A stretch of 16,821 bases of DNA from Rhodoferax sp. (GCA_028711355.1 JAQTSL010000039.1:1-16821); one strand, 5' to 3'. Positions 1 through 7,061 are shown, numbered from the stretch's first letter. The notes: generated by a model from the letters alone, not told the origin. Translations and numbers: made by a program.

Positions 1-1654
1 CTATGAGGGCAAAGCGCTCAAAGAAGGCAAGGTGATTGCCGAATTCAAACTCAAGAGCGACGTGCTGTTTGACGAAGTGCGCGCCGGGGGCCGCATTCCC
101 TTGATTATTGGCCGGGGCCTGACCGCCAAGGCGCGCGAGGCGCTGGGCTTGCCGGTATCTACTTTGTTCCGCTTGCCGCAAAACCCCAAGGCCACGGGCA
201 AGGGCTTCACGCTGGCGCAAAAGATTGTCGGCCGTGCTTGTGGTCTGCCCGAAGACCAAGGCGTGTTGCCGGGCACGTATTGCGAACCCAGGATGACCAG
301 CGTTGGCTCACAGGACACCACCGGACCGATGACGCGCGACGAGTTGAAAGACCTGGCGTGCCTGGGCTTCAGTGCTGATCTGGTGATGCAGTCGTTCTGT
401 CATACGGCGGCTTACCCCAAGCCGATCGATGTCAAGATGCACCACGAGTTGCCCGAGTTCATGAGCAACCGGGGTGGTATTGCGCTGCGTCCGGGTGACG
501 GCATCATTCACAGTTGGCTCAACCGCATGCTGTTGCCCGATACCGTCGGTACCGGCGGCGACAGCCACACCCGTTTTCCGATTGGCATCAGCTTCCCGGC
601 CGGCTCTGGCCTGGTGGCGTTTGGTGCAGCAACGGGCGTGATGCCGCTGGACATGCCCGAGAGTGTACTGGTGCGCTTTAAAGGCAAGATGCAACCTGGC
701 ATTACCTTGCGTGATCTGGTCAATGCGATCCCGTTGTATGCCATCAAGTCGGGAGAGTTGACGGTGTCCAAGCAAGGCAAGAAGAATGTTTTCTCTGGCC
801 GCATCGTTGAAATCGAAGGCCTGCCAGACCTGAAGGTGGAGCAAGCGTTTGAGCTCAGCGATGCTTCCGCCGAGCGCAGTGCCGCGGGTTGTGCCGTGCA
901 ATTGAACAAAGAGCCGATCATTGAATACCTGAACAGCAATATCGTCATGCTCAAATGGATGATTGCCAACGGCTACCAGGATGTTCGCACCATCAATCGC
1001 CGCATCAAAGCCATGGAGGCTTGGCTGGCGAACCCGCAATTGCTCAAGGCCGATGTGGACGCGCAGTACGCCAGCGTGATCGAGATTGATCTGGCTGACA
1101 TTCATGAGCCGATCGTGGCCTGCCCGAACGACCCGGATGACGTGAAGACCCTGTCTGATGTGGCCGGTGCCAAGATCGAAGAGGTGTTCATTGGTTCGTG
1201 CATGACCAACATTGGTCACTTCCGGGCGGCCTCCAAGTTGCTCGAAAACAAGCGCGATATTCCGGTCAAGCTATGGATGGCGCCACCCACCAAGATGGAC
1301 GCCAGGCAGCTCAGCGAAGAAGGCCATTACGGCGTGCTGGGGAGCGCTGGTGCCCGTATGGAGATGCCAGGTTGCAGCTTGTGCATGGGTAACCAGGCGC
1401 AGGTCAAAGAGGGCGCTACGGTGTTTTCCACTTCGACCCGTAACTTCCCCAACCGTCTGGGCAAGAACAGTTTTGTTTATCTGGGCAGCGCCGAACTGGC
1501 CGCAATTTGTTCCAAGCTGGGTCGTATCCCGACCAAAGCCGAATACATGGCCGACATGGGTGTCCTGGCGGCGGACAGCGGCAAGATTTACCAGTACCTG
1601 AACTTTGACAAGGTCAAAGACTACACCGATGCCGCGGCCACAGTGACTGCGTGA
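1..1654 (+). CDS. acnB: Aconitate hydratase B, 3' part (5' end outside window)
   Basis: Bifunctional aconitase B isomerises citrate to isocitrate through cis-aconitate in the TCA cycle and, in this family, also handles 2-methyl-cis-aconitate. It is a cytoplasmic [4Fe-4S] enzyme. The frame is open from the left edge (codons begin at base 2), giving about 550 residues of a family usually near 860, so roughly the first third is missing. A GTG at base 32 is internal and is not the start. The three iron-sulphur ligands are visible: Cys in GSCMTNIGHF (codon at 1199) and the two Cys of CSLCMGN (1373 and 1382). The sequence DSHTRFPIG, typical of AcnB, is also present. The gene ends at TGA 1652-1654 and is followed at once by a strong terminator, so it is the last gene of its transcript. 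No frameshift or odd composition was seen. Confidence 0.97.
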   Translation, partial: YEGKALKEGKVIAEFKLKSDVLFDEVRAGGRIPLIIGRGLTAKAREALGLPVSTLFRLPQNPKATGKGFTLAQKIVGRACGLPEDQGVLPGTYCEPRMTSVGSQDTTGPMTRDELKDLACLGFSADLVMQSFCHTAAYPKPIDVKMHHELPEFMSNRGGIALRPGDGIIHSWLNRMLLPDTVGTGGDSHTRFPIGISFPAGSGLVAFGAATGVMPLDMPESVLVRFKGKMQPGITLRDLVNAIPLYAIKSGELTVSKQGKKNVFSGRIVEIEGLPDLKVEQAFELSDASAERSAAGCAVQLNKEPIIEYLNSNIVMLKWMIANGYQDVRTINRRIKAMEAWLANPQLLKADVDAQYASVIEIDLADIHEPIVACPNDPDDVKTLSDVAGAKIEEVFIGSCMTNIGHFRAASKLLENKRDIPVKLWMAPPTKMDARQLSEEGHYGVLGSAGARMEMPGCSLCMGNQAQVKEGATVFSTSTRNFPNRLGKNSFVYLGSAELAAICSKLGRIPTKAEYMADMGVLAADSGKIYQYLNFDKVKDYTDAAATVTA

Positions 1655-1686
1655 GCCGTTATTGATCTAGACCAAGCTTTGCTTTG

Positions 1687-1724
1687 AAAAGGGCCCTGTG
1701 GTTCAGACTACAGGGCCCTTTTGT
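1687..1724 (+). terminator. Rho-independent terminator after acnB
   Basis: A perfect 13-bp inverted repeat, AAAAGGGCCCTGT (1687-1699) and ACAGGGCCCTTTT (1710-1722), is separated by a 10-nt loop. It starts 32 bases after the acnB stop. The A-tract/T-tract flanks make it able to work in both directions, although only acnB obviously needs it. Confidence 0.9.
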
Positions 1725-1796
1725 CTGGTTCGTGGCAGGGGCAAGGGTAAACTGCGGCGACCCTGCGCCCAGACCCGTTGGCAAGGTGTTTCCGAC

Positions 1797-1811
1797 AAGG
1801 AGTTCAAGGTG
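1797..1811 (+). promoter_or_regulatory. Shine-Dalgarno fixing a GTG start for the DUF47 gene
   Basis: AAGGAG at 1797-1802 lies six bases before GTG 1809. It supports this GTG over the longer in-frame GTG at 1698, which falls inside the acnB terminator hairpin. Confidence 0.8.
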
Positions 1812-2456
1812 TTTTTTGGCAAACTGTTACCGCGCGATACCAATTTCTTTGTTTTATTCAATCAGCACGCCGACCATATTGTTGTGGCTGCGCATGCGTT
1901 TTCCAGCCTTGTCAGCAATTATGGCGACCCGGAATTGCGTGAGAAATTTCATGAACAGGTCAACCGGGCCGAGGGTGCGGCGGACCGTGTTACGCACGAG
2001 GTGAACAAGGCGCTGCACAAGACCTTCATCACTCCGATCGACCGCGAGCAAATTCATGGCCTGATCAATACCATGGATGACGTGGCCGACCTGATTCAGG
2101 ACTCTGCTGAAACCATGGCGCTCTATGACGTTCATCACATGACCGATGCAATTTCCCGTCTGACCGATTTGAGCGTGAAATGCTGCGAACGGGTGCGTGA
2201 TGCTGTCAGGCTGCTGAGCAAAATTGCCGAGGCTTCCACCGCAGAGGCGGCGCTCAAGACCTGCGACGAAATCGACAAGCTCGAAAGCGATGCCGATCGT
2301 GTCATGCGCTCGGCCATGAGCAAGTTGTTTCGGGAAGAGCCCGACGTTCGCGAAGTCATCAAACTCAAAGCGATTTACGAGTTGCTGGAAACCATCACGG
2401 ACAAATGTGAGGACGTTGCCAATCTGATTGAGGGCGTGATCCTCGAGAATTCCTGA
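1809..2456 (+). CDS. PhoU-like DUF47 protein, partner of the Pit transporter
   Basis: This is a cytoplasmic all-helical protein of the DUF47/PhoU-like family (about 215 aa). Members are typically encoded directly before Pit phosphate transporters and are thought to modulate them. With the GTG start at 1809 the protein begins MFFGKLLPRDTNFFVLF, the usual family N-terminus, with an AAGGAG six bases upstream. The helical acidic motifs expected for PhoU-like metal-binding bundles are visible: DREQIHGLINTMDDV around residues 76-90, EIDKLESDADRV around 155-166, and a C-terminal ITDKCEDVANLIEG. The stop lies 17 bases before the pit start, so the two are almost certainly one operon. No Pho box was recognised upstream. 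Confidence in the family is high; the regulatory role is inferred from family context. Confidence 0.93.
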   Translation: MFFGKLLPRDTNFFVLFNQHADHIVVAAHAFSSLVSNYGDPELREKFHEQVNRAEGAADRVTHEVNKALHKTFITPIDREQIHGLINTMDDVADLIQDSAETMALYDVHHMTDAISRLTDLSVKCCERVRDAVRLLSKIAEASTAEAALKTCDEIDKLESDADRVMRSAMSKLFREEPDVREVIKLKAIYELLETITDKCEDVANLIEGVILENS

Positions 2457-2473
2457 GCAGCAGTTTCAGAAGT

Positions 2474-3484
2474 ATGCAAACCGTACCAACCGCCCTGTGG
2501 ATCGTTGTCGTGCTGGTGCTGATGGCGATCGTGTTTGATTTCATGAATGGTTTTCATGATGCCGCCAATTCCATTGCCACCGTGGTCTCGACCGGCGTCC
2601 TCAAGCCCGGGCAGGCGGTCGTTTTTGCCGCTTTTTTCAACGTTGTAGCCATCTTCATTTTTCATTTGAGTGTCGCAACCACAGTGGGCAAGGGGATTGT
2701 GTTGCCGGGCATCGTCGATACGCACGTGGTGTTTGGTGCGTTGATCGGCGCGATTACCTGGGATTTCATCACCTGGTACTACGGCATTCCCAGCAGTTCT
2801 TCACATGCGTTGATCGGCGGGATCGCTGGCGCTGCGATTGCCAAGGCGGGTGTTGTTTCGTTGATCGTGTCGGGCATCATGAAGACCGTGGTTTTTATCT
2901 TTGTTTCCCCTTTGTTGTGTTTTGTACTGGGTTCCCTCATGATGGTCCTCGTGTCTTGGACCCTCAAAGGGTTTCGTCCGCAAAAGATTGACCAGTGGTT
3001 CCGTCGTCTGCAACTGGTATCGGCAGGCGCCTACAGTCTGGGGCATGGCGGTAACGATGCCCAAAAGACGATTGGCATCATCTGGATGCTGTTGATCGCA
3101 ACCGGTTACGCCGGCTCGGGTGAGAGCTCTCCTCCCATTTGGGTCATCGTGGTCTGTTATTCGGCTATTGGTATTGGTACCATGCTGGGCGGCTGGCGCA
3201 TCGTGAAGACGATGGGGCAAAAAATCACCAAACTCAAGCCGATGGGGGGGTTTTGTGCCGAAACCGGCGGTGCGATGACCCTGTTTTTGGCTACCGCCCT
3301 TGGTATTCCCGTATCCACCACGCACACCATCACCGGTGCCATCGTGAGTGTCGGTTCAACGCGGCGCGCCAGCGGCGTGCGCTGGGGTGTGGCTGGCAAT
3401 ATCGTCTGGGCTTGGATTTTGACCATCCCGGCCAGTGCGTTTGTGGCTGCAATTGCTTATTGGGTCAGTTTGCAGGTTTTTTAA
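2474..3484 (+). CDS. pit: Low-affinity inorganic phosphate transporter, PiT family
   Basis: This inner-membrane transporter of the PiT (PF01384) family carries phosphate, probably as a metal-phosphate complex driven by the proton gradient. It is 336 aa with about ten hydrophobic segments. The two internal repeats of the family are clear: DFMNGFHDAANSIATVV (residues 22-38) with GIPSSSSHALIGG (104-116), and GAYSLGHGGNDAQKTIG (185-201) with GIPVSTTHTITGAI (277-290). It is shorter than E. coli PitA (about 500 aa) but normal for the DUF47-linked type. It follows the DUF47 gene by 17 bases. The last codons (Gln-Val-Phe-stop) lie inside a 16-base direct repeat flanking a palindromic element, so the stop codon TAA belongs to the repeat. 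Confidence 0.95.
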   Translation: MQTVPTALWIVVVLVLMAIVFDFMNGFHDAANSIATVVSTGVLKPGQAVVFAAFFNVVAIFIFHLSVATTVGKGIVLPGIVDTHVVFGALIGAITWDFITWYYGIPSSSSHALIGGIAGAAIAKAGVVSLIVSGIMKTVVFIFVSPLLCFVLGSLMMVLVSWTLKGFRPQKIDQWFRRLQLVSAGAYSLGHGGNDAQKTIGIIWMLLIATGYAGSGESSPPIWVIVVCYSAIGIGTMLGGWRIVKTMGQKITKLKPMGGFCAETGGAMTLFLATALGIPVSTTHTITGAIVSVGSTRRASGVRWGVAGNIVWAWILTIPASAFVAAIAYWVSLQVF

Positions 3485-3532
3485 TCAGTTGGGGACAGAG
3501 CTAAAGATCTGTCCCGCAGTTTTTTTAATCAG
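3473..3532. repeat. Short TTGGGGACAGA palindrome flanked by 16-bp direct repeats
   Basis: A palindromic core at 3489-3516 (arms GGGACAGA at 3492-3499 and TCTGTCCC at 3508-3515) is flanked by CAGGTTTTTTAATCAG (3473-3488) and CAGTTTTTTTAATCAG (3517-3532), which match at 15 of 16 bases. It is a short version of the 63-bp unit repeated at 8027-8278, lacking the inner stem. The left direct repeat contains the pit stop codon and the right one contains the GNAT stop codon (TTA at 3525-3527 on the plus strand). Confidence 0.85.
3492..3526. terminator. Hairpin plus T-run between convergent pit and GNAT genes
   Basis: The 8-bp stem GGGACAGA/TCTGTCCC with an 8-nt loop is followed after CGCAG by seven T (3520-3526). 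This gives a reasonable intrinsic terminator for pit. The T-tract near 3477-3482 gives a weaker A/T flank for the opposite direction. The hairpin is the same DNA as the repeat element. Confidence 0.55.
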
Positions 3533-4067
3533 CCGTTGGCGTAAAAACATTGGGGGCGCAGGTGTCACCTGCGCCCAACGCCTTGTCCATCATGACCACG
3601 TCTAGCCAGCGTCCAAACTTCCAGCCGCATGAGGCCAGTACGCCCACCGATTGAAAGCCGTTGCTGCGATGCACGCCGATGGACGCCTGGTTGGCAGAGT
3701 CACCAATAACGGCAATCAACTTTCGCACGCCACGGCACTCTGCCTGGCGGCACAACTCGGCCAACAAGGCGCAGCCCAGACCCCTGCCGTGTGCATCAGG
3801 TGCCAGGTAAATGGAATCTTCGGCGCTGAAGCGATACGCTGGCCGGGGTTTGAACCAGTTGCAATAGGCAAAGCCCAGCAAACGCTTGCCATCAACCGCC
3901 ACCAGATACGGCAAGTGCTTGGCCAGCACATCGTCGCGACGTTGGCTCATCTCCGCCGCCGTGGGCGGGGTTATTTCAAATGTGCCTGTTCCGTTTTGCA
4001 CATGGTGCGCATAAATGGCGGTGATCTGATCAATATCTTGGGGTTGACTGGGGCGCAGGATGGGCAT
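3525..4067 (-). CDS. GNAT-family N-acetyltransferase, phosphinothricin acetyltransferase-like
   Basis: This is a cytoplasmic acetyl-CoA-dependent N-acetyltransferase of about 180 aa. It matches the phosphinothricin/methionine-sulfone acetyltransferase branch of GNAT: IYAHHVQNGTGTFE near residue 19, LGFAYCNWFKPRPAYRFSAE in the middle, the acetyl-CoA loop HGRGLGCALL, then NQASIGVHRSNGF and a tail of the GWKFGRWLDVVMMDKAL type. The start is set at ATG 4067, giving MPILRPSQPQDI, because this matches family N-termini. An ATG at 4142 would add 25 unrelated residues across a probable promoter. No good Shine-Dalgarno sequence is visible. It converges on pit, and its stop codon lies in the direct repeat at 3517-3532. 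The true substrate cannot be told; a general amine or amino-acid detoxification role is inference. Confidence 0.87.
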   Translation of the reverse strand: MPILRPSQPQDIDQITAIYAHHVQNGTGTFEITPPTAAEMSQRRDDVLAKHLPYLVAVDGKRLLGFAYCNWFKPRPAYRFSAEDSIYLAPDAHGRGLGCALLAELCRQAECRGVRKLIAVIGDSANQASIGVHRSNGFQSVGVLASCGWKFGRWLDVVMMDKALGAGDTCAPNVFTPTAD

Positions 4068-4079
4068 GGCAGTGGACTC

Positions 4080-4087
4080 GGTATAAT
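4080..4087. promoter_or_regulatory. Candidate -10 (TATAAT) for the rpsP operon, possibly bidirectional
   Basis: A perfect TATAAT at 4082-4087 lies 112 bases before the rpsP ATG, in the 132-base space between the divergent GNAT and rpsP starts. No convincing -35 stands 16-18 bases upstream; TTGACT at 4044-4049 is 32 bases away, too far. Read on the minus strand the same bases give TATACC, 12 bases before the GNAT ATG, so the site could fire both ways. Confidence 0.4.
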
Positions 4088-4199
4088 GGCGGGCTGTCTG
4101 ATGTGTCGCTGACCGGGTGGTCATGTCGCGTGTCTCAAACATCTGGCATTGTGCTCAATTTTTCGTGGCATGGTTGTGCTACTTCCCAAAGGATAAATC

Positions 4200-4451
4200 A
4201 TGGTCGTCATTCGACTCGCCCGTGGCGGTGCCAAGGCTCGCCCGTTTTTCAATATTGTGGTGGCTGACAAGCGTACTCGCCGTGACGGCCGCTTTATCGA
4301 GCGCATCGGTTTTTATAACCCGATCGCTACCGCCAATGAAGAAAGCATCCGCATTGCCCAAGACCGCCTGACCTATTGGAAGAGCGTTGGCGCACAGGCT
4401 TCTCCTACGGTGGAGCGCTTGGTAGATCAAGCTGCCAAAAAAGCCGCCTGA
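4200..4451 (+). CDS. rpsP: 30S ribosomal protein bS16
   Basis: This small basic protein of the 30S subunit is needed for late 30S assembly. It is 83 aa, the normal length. The N-terminus MVVIRLARGGAKARPFFNIV and the motif DGRFIERIGFYNP are diagnostic for bS16. AAAGGA at 4188-4193 lies six bases before the ATG. It is the first gene of the conserved rpsP-rimM-trmD-rplS operon. The next start is only 9 bases beyond its stop. Confidence 0.98.
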   Translation: MVVIRLARGGAKARPFFNIVVADKRTRRDGRFIERIGFYNPIATANEESIRIAQDRLTYWKSVGAQASPTVERLVDQAAKKAA

Positions 4452-4460
4452 TTCGTTGTC

Positions 4461-5024
4461 ATGCTGCCCGGCCTGGAGCCTGCTGAATTACCGGCAGATG
4501 CCATTGAAGTTGGGCGCATTGGCGAGGCCTGGGGCGTCCAAGGATGGTTCAAGGTTCTGCCCTACAGCGCCGATCCTCAGGCGCTTTTTTCTTCCAAGCG
4601 CTGGTTTTTGGTTCTGGCAGGCCAGGGTTCGGTGTTTTCTGCAAGCACCTTTTTGCTCAAGGTCAAACAGGCCAAGTCCCATTCAGATGGGGTGGTAGCG
4701 TGTGCCCAGGAAATTGATGACCGCAATGCGGCCGAGGCGCTGCGTGGCGCATCTGTACATGTGCCACGGTCCAGTTTTCCCACACTGCAACAGGACGAGT
4801 ATTACTGGACCGACGTGATCGGGTTGTCGGTTGTCAATCGTGAAGGTGTCGCTTTGGGGCAGGTGCGTGAACTGCTGGCCACGGGCGCCCAGACGGTTTT
4901 GGTGATCGAGTATTTGCAAGACGGCAAGTTGCAAGAGCGCATGATTCCTTTTGTAGCGGTGTTTGTAGATAACGTCGATCTGGTCGCGCGCCGGATCACG
5001 GTTGATTGGCAGCCAGACTACTGA
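4461..5024 (+). CDS. rimM: Ribosome maturation factor RimM
   Basis: RimM is a 16S rRNA processing and 30S maturation factor that binds uS19 near the 30S head. This copy is 187 aa. The N-terminal RimM barrel begins at VGRIGEAWGVQGWFKVLPYS (residues 17-36). The C-terminal PRC barrel is marked by DEYYWTDVIGL, LGQVRELLATGAQTVLVIEY and MIPFV near the end, finishing VDWQPDY. The start ATG 4461 is 9 bases after the rpsP stop. It has no clear Shine-Dalgarno sequence, which fits the weaker translation of rimM and trmD relative to the two ribosomal proteins reported for the E. coli operon. The stop is 10 bases before the trmD ATG. Confidence 0.96.
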   Translation: MLPGLEPAELPADAIEVGRIGEAWGVQGWFKVLPYSADPQALFSSKRWFLVLAGQGSVFSASTFLLKVKQAKSHSDGVVACAQEIDDRNAAEALRGASVHVPRSSFPTLQQDEYYWTDVIGLSVVNREGVALGQVRELLATGAQTVLVIEYLQDGKLQERMIPFVAVFVDNVDLVARRITVDWQPDY

Positions 5025-5034
5025 GACTGCGGCG

Positions 5035-5778
5035 ATGCGCTTTGACGTTGTCACCCTGTTCCCGGAACTGTTTCAACCGTTTTTGACGTCGGGCATTACC
5101 CGTCGTGCGTTCGCCTCAGGTTGGGTCGATGTTCGGCTGAGTAATCCGCGTGATTTTGCCGAAGGGGCTTACCGGCGTGTCGATGATCGGCCCTTTGGCG
5201 GCGGTCCGGGCATGGTAATGATGGCCGAGCCGCTGGCGCAATGCGTGCAGGCCATTCACTCGCAACGCGGTGATGCGCCGGTCATCCTTTTTTCTCCGAC
5301 CGGAAAGCCACTGACCCACGACGATGTGGAGCGTTGGTCTCAAAGCGCTGGTGCCATCCTGATCTGTGGTCGTTATGAGGGCGTGGATCAACGCTTTATC
5401 GATGCCCATGTCACGCATCAGATCAGTCTGGGTGACTTTGTTCTGTCGGGTGGCGAGATTGCTGCGCAGGCCTTGCTGGACGCGGTTGCCAGATTGCAGC
5501 CGGGCGTTTTAGGGGATCAGCAAAGCCATGTGCAGGACAGCTTTAACGTTGCCTTGGACGGCTTGCTGGATTGCCCCCATTTCACTCGACCTGAAGTTTG
5601 GCAGGGACGCACTGTGCCCGAGGTGTTGCTGTCGGGGCATCATCAGCAGATTGAACGCTGGCGTCGCGATCAGCGTTTGCAGATGACCCAGCGCCTGCGG
5701 CCAGACCTGATCGAACGGGCGCGTCAAAGCGGTTGTTTGACACCTGCGGATGAGGCCGCTCTGACGGGCCAGCTATAA
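5035..5778 (+). CDS. trmD: tRNA (guanine37-N1)-methyltransferase TrmD
   Basis: TrmD is a SpoU-TrmD (SPOUT) enzyme that uses S-adenosylmethionine to methylate N1 of G37 next to the anticodon, preventing +1 frameshifting. It is a homodimer with a trefoil-knot SAM site. This copy is 247 aa. Visible motifs are the N-terminus MRFDVVTLFPELFQ, DRPFGGGPGMVMM (51-63), CGRYEGVDQRF (111-121), the knot SLGDFVLSGGEIA (131-143), and the catalytic region with Arg153 and DSF at 168-170. An in-frame ATG at 5002 would overlap rimM. The start at 5035 leaves a 10-base gap and matches family N-termini. It is third in the rpsP operon. Confidence 0.97.
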   Translation: MRFDVVTLFPELFQPFLTSGITRRAFASGWVDVRLSNPRDFAEGAYRRVDDRPFGGGPGMVMMAEPLAQCVQAIHSQRGDAPVILFSPTGKPLTHDDVERWSQSAGAILICGRYEGVDQRFIDAHVTHQISLGDFVLSGGEIAAQALLDAVARLQPGVLGDQQSHVQDSFNVALDGLLDCPHFTRPEVWQGRTVPEVLLSGHHQQIERWRRDQRLQMTQRLRPDLIERARQSGCLTPADEAALTGQL

Positions 5779-5875
5779 TGCGCCGCTTTTCGATCCTCTG
5801 TTGGACCGCCAGGCCTTATGGCTCTGGCCTGCGTCAATCCGGGCGCTGGTGCTGACACGATCTTTTGAGGTCCTT
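5779..5875 (+). other. trmD-rplS leader with small hairpin and TATAAT
   Basis: This 97-base gap is the only long one in the operon. A hairpin CAGGCC (5810-5815)/GGCCTG (5826-5831) with a 10-nt loop and no T-run lies in it. TATAAT at 5774-5779 overlaps the trmD stop and could be an internal -10, but no -35 stands at proper spacing (TTGACA at 5737-5742 is 31 bases away). It could be an rplS leader, a processing site or an internal promoter; none is shown. Confidence 0.3.
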
Positions 5876-6250
5876 ATGAATCTGATCCAAACCCTTGAGC
5901 AAGAAGAAATTGCTCGTCTGAACAAATCCATCCCCGACTTCAGTCCGGGTGACACCGTGGTAGTCAACCTGAACGTGGTTGAAGGCACGCGCAAGCGTAT
6001 CCAGGCCTACGAAGGTGTGGTCATTGCCAAGCGTAACCGCGGTTTGAACAGCGGTTTTACGGTGCGCAAAATCTCCAGCGGCGAGGGTGTCGAGCGCACC
6101 TTCCAGACCTACAGCCCGCTGATTGCCAGCATTGAGGTCAAGCGCCGTGGTGACGTGCGCCGGGCCAAGCTGTACTACCTGCGCGACCGCAGCGGCAAGT
6201 CGGCACGTATCAAAGAAAAGCTGCCGGCACGCAAGGCGGCGGCTGAATAA
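5876..6250 (+). CDS. rplS: 50S ribosomal protein bL19
   Basis: bL19 sits at the 30S-50S interface of the large subunit. This copy is 124 aa. Diagnostic sequence includes FSPGDTVVVNLNVVEGTRKR (residues 22-41), IQAYEGVVIAKRNRGLNSGF and RTFQTYSPLI, followed by VKRRGDVRRAKLYYLRDRSG. The start is ATG 5876, preceded by TGAGG (5866-5870) at five bases. A longer in-frame reading from 5801 lacks family similarity and a ribosome site. It is the last gene of the rpsP operon, with an intrinsic terminator 18 bases after its stop. The C-terminus AARKxxAE-type Ala/Lys tail is normal for betaproteobacteria. Confidence 0.98.
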   Translation: MNLIQTLEQEEIARLNKSIPDFSPGDTVVVNLNVVEGTRKRIQAYEGVVIAKRNRGLNSGFTVRKISSGEGVERTFQTYSPLIASIEVKRRGDVRRAKLYYLRDRSGKSARIKEKLPARKAAAE

Positions 6251-6268
6251 GCCGGTCGCCTGCCCAAG

Positions 6269-6297
6269 AAAACCGCCCTCCAACTGGCGGTTTTTTT
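6269..6297 (+). terminator. Rho-independent terminator of the rpsP operon
   Basis: Stem AAAACCGCC (6269-6277) pairs with GGCGGTTTT (6286-6294) around an 8-nt loop and runs into seven T (6291-6297). It begins 18 bases after the rplS stop. Confidence 0.9.
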
Positions 6298-6330
6298 ACG
6301 CCCCCAGCATGCGACCCCAACCGCTTGCGC

Positions 6331-6336
6331 TTTAAT
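6331..6336 (+). promoter_or_regulatory. Candidate -10 just before the Nudix gene start
   Basis: TTTAAT lies seven bases before ATG 6344. The rplS terminator ends at 6297, so the promoter of this gene should lie in the remaining 46 bases or less, and no Shine-Dalgarno sequence precedes the ATG. The arrangement would give a leaderless or near-leaderless mRNA. No good -35 was seen. Confidence 0.3.
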
Positions 6337-6343
6337 AGTCACC

Positions 6344-7024
6344 ATGAAGCCATCCATTGCCCAACTGGTTGACCCACGTCAGGTGCCGGTGCTTCAGGTG
6401 GATCATCATTTGTCGGCGGTCATCGACGATGCGTTGATGCCAGTCAATTTGCGCCAGCGTTTTTTGCGTCCGCCGCCATGGCAGCCAGAATTTGTGGCAG
6501 AAAAGAAGTTCCTGGATCGACCGCTGATGCACGCCGCTGTGCTGATGCCGATCGTCGAACGAGAGGTCTTGACAGTGCTGCTGACACAACGCACCGCGCA
6601 TTTGTCCACTCACGCGGGGCAGATCGCCTTTCCGGGTGGCAAGATGGATGCACAGGACGCAGATGCCACGGCTACGGCATGTCGCGAGGCGTTTGAAGAA
6701 GTCGGTTTGACCCGTGACTGCATCGACGTGTTGGGGCTCTTGCCCAGCTACACCACCGGGTCATCGTTCAAGGTCACTCCCGTGGTGGCGCTGGTCCGGC
6801 CTGATGCTTCGCTGGTGCCCAATTCAAATGAAGTTTCGGACATTTTTGAGGTGCCCCTGGCATTTTTGATGAACCCAGCGAACCACCGTCACCACGAGGT
6901 GCTCTGGCAGGGGGTATTGCGCCATTGGCTGTCGATGCCTTACACGGATGCGCAGGGCGAACGTTTTATCTGGGGTGCCACGGCCGGTATGTTGCGCAAC
7001 TTTTACCGCTTTCTTAGGGCCTGA
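6344..7024 (+). CDS. CoA pyrophosphatase, Nudix hydrolase (NudL/UPF0035 type)
   Basis: This Nudix hydrolase of the coenzyme A diphosphatase group splits CoA and derivatives into 3',5'-ADP and phosphopantetheine-type products using Mg2+ or Mn2+. It is 226 aa and cytoplasmic. The CoA-specific signature before the Nudix box is clear: LLTQRT (79-84), then HAGQIAFPGG (90-99). The Nudix box continues to REAFEEVGL (114-122), with Asp at the usual first Glu position as is common in this subgroup. It lies downstream of the rpsP operon terminator, so it is probably transcribed on its own. The cobD-like gene begins 37 bases after its stop. ATG 6344 is the first Met and gives a family-like N-terminus. 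Confidence 0.92.
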   Translation: MKPSIAQLVDPRQVPVLQVDHHLSAVIDDALMPVNLRQRFLRPPPWQPEFVAEKKFLDRPLMHAAVLMPIVEREVLTVLLTQRTAHLSTHAGQIAFPGGKMDAQDADATATACREAFEEVGLTRDCIDVLGLLPSYTTGSSFKVTPVVALVRPDASLVPNSNEVSDIFEVPLAFLMNPANHRHHEVLWQGVLRHWLSMPYTDAQGERFIWGATAGMLRNFYRFLRA

Positions 7025-7049
7025 ACCAGGTCAACCCCGGCCCTGCCGC

Positions 7050-7055
7050 TATGAT
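7050..7055 (+). promoter_or_regulatory. Candidate -10 (TATGAT) just before the cobD-like start
   Basis: TATGAT lies six bases before ATG 7062, with no Shine-Dalgarno sequence between. If used, it would yield a leaderless transcript. A good -35 is not evident, and co-transcription with the Nudix gene remains possible. Confidence 0.3.
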
Positions 7056-7061
7056 TCCGGC

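Noticed and set aside
308..1219. Long open frame on the minus strand within acnB (303 codons)
   Set aside because: It lies wholly opposite a clear acnB frame with all iron-sulphur ligands; the translation is rich in His/Arg/Gln as expected of an antisense shadow in G+C-rich DNA.
1698..1808. Longer N-terminus for the DUF47 protein from GTG 1698
   Set aside because: It would start inside the acnB terminator hairpin, has no ribosome site and adds residues unlike the family; GTG 1809 has AAGGAG at six bases.
5737..5779. TTGACA...TATAAT as an rplS promoter, and the similar TTGACT...TATAAT before rpsP
   Set aside because: Spacers of 31 and 32 bases are far beyond the 16-18 needed for a sigma-70 promoter, so the -35 matches are probably chance; only the TATAAT hexamers are kept as weak candidates.
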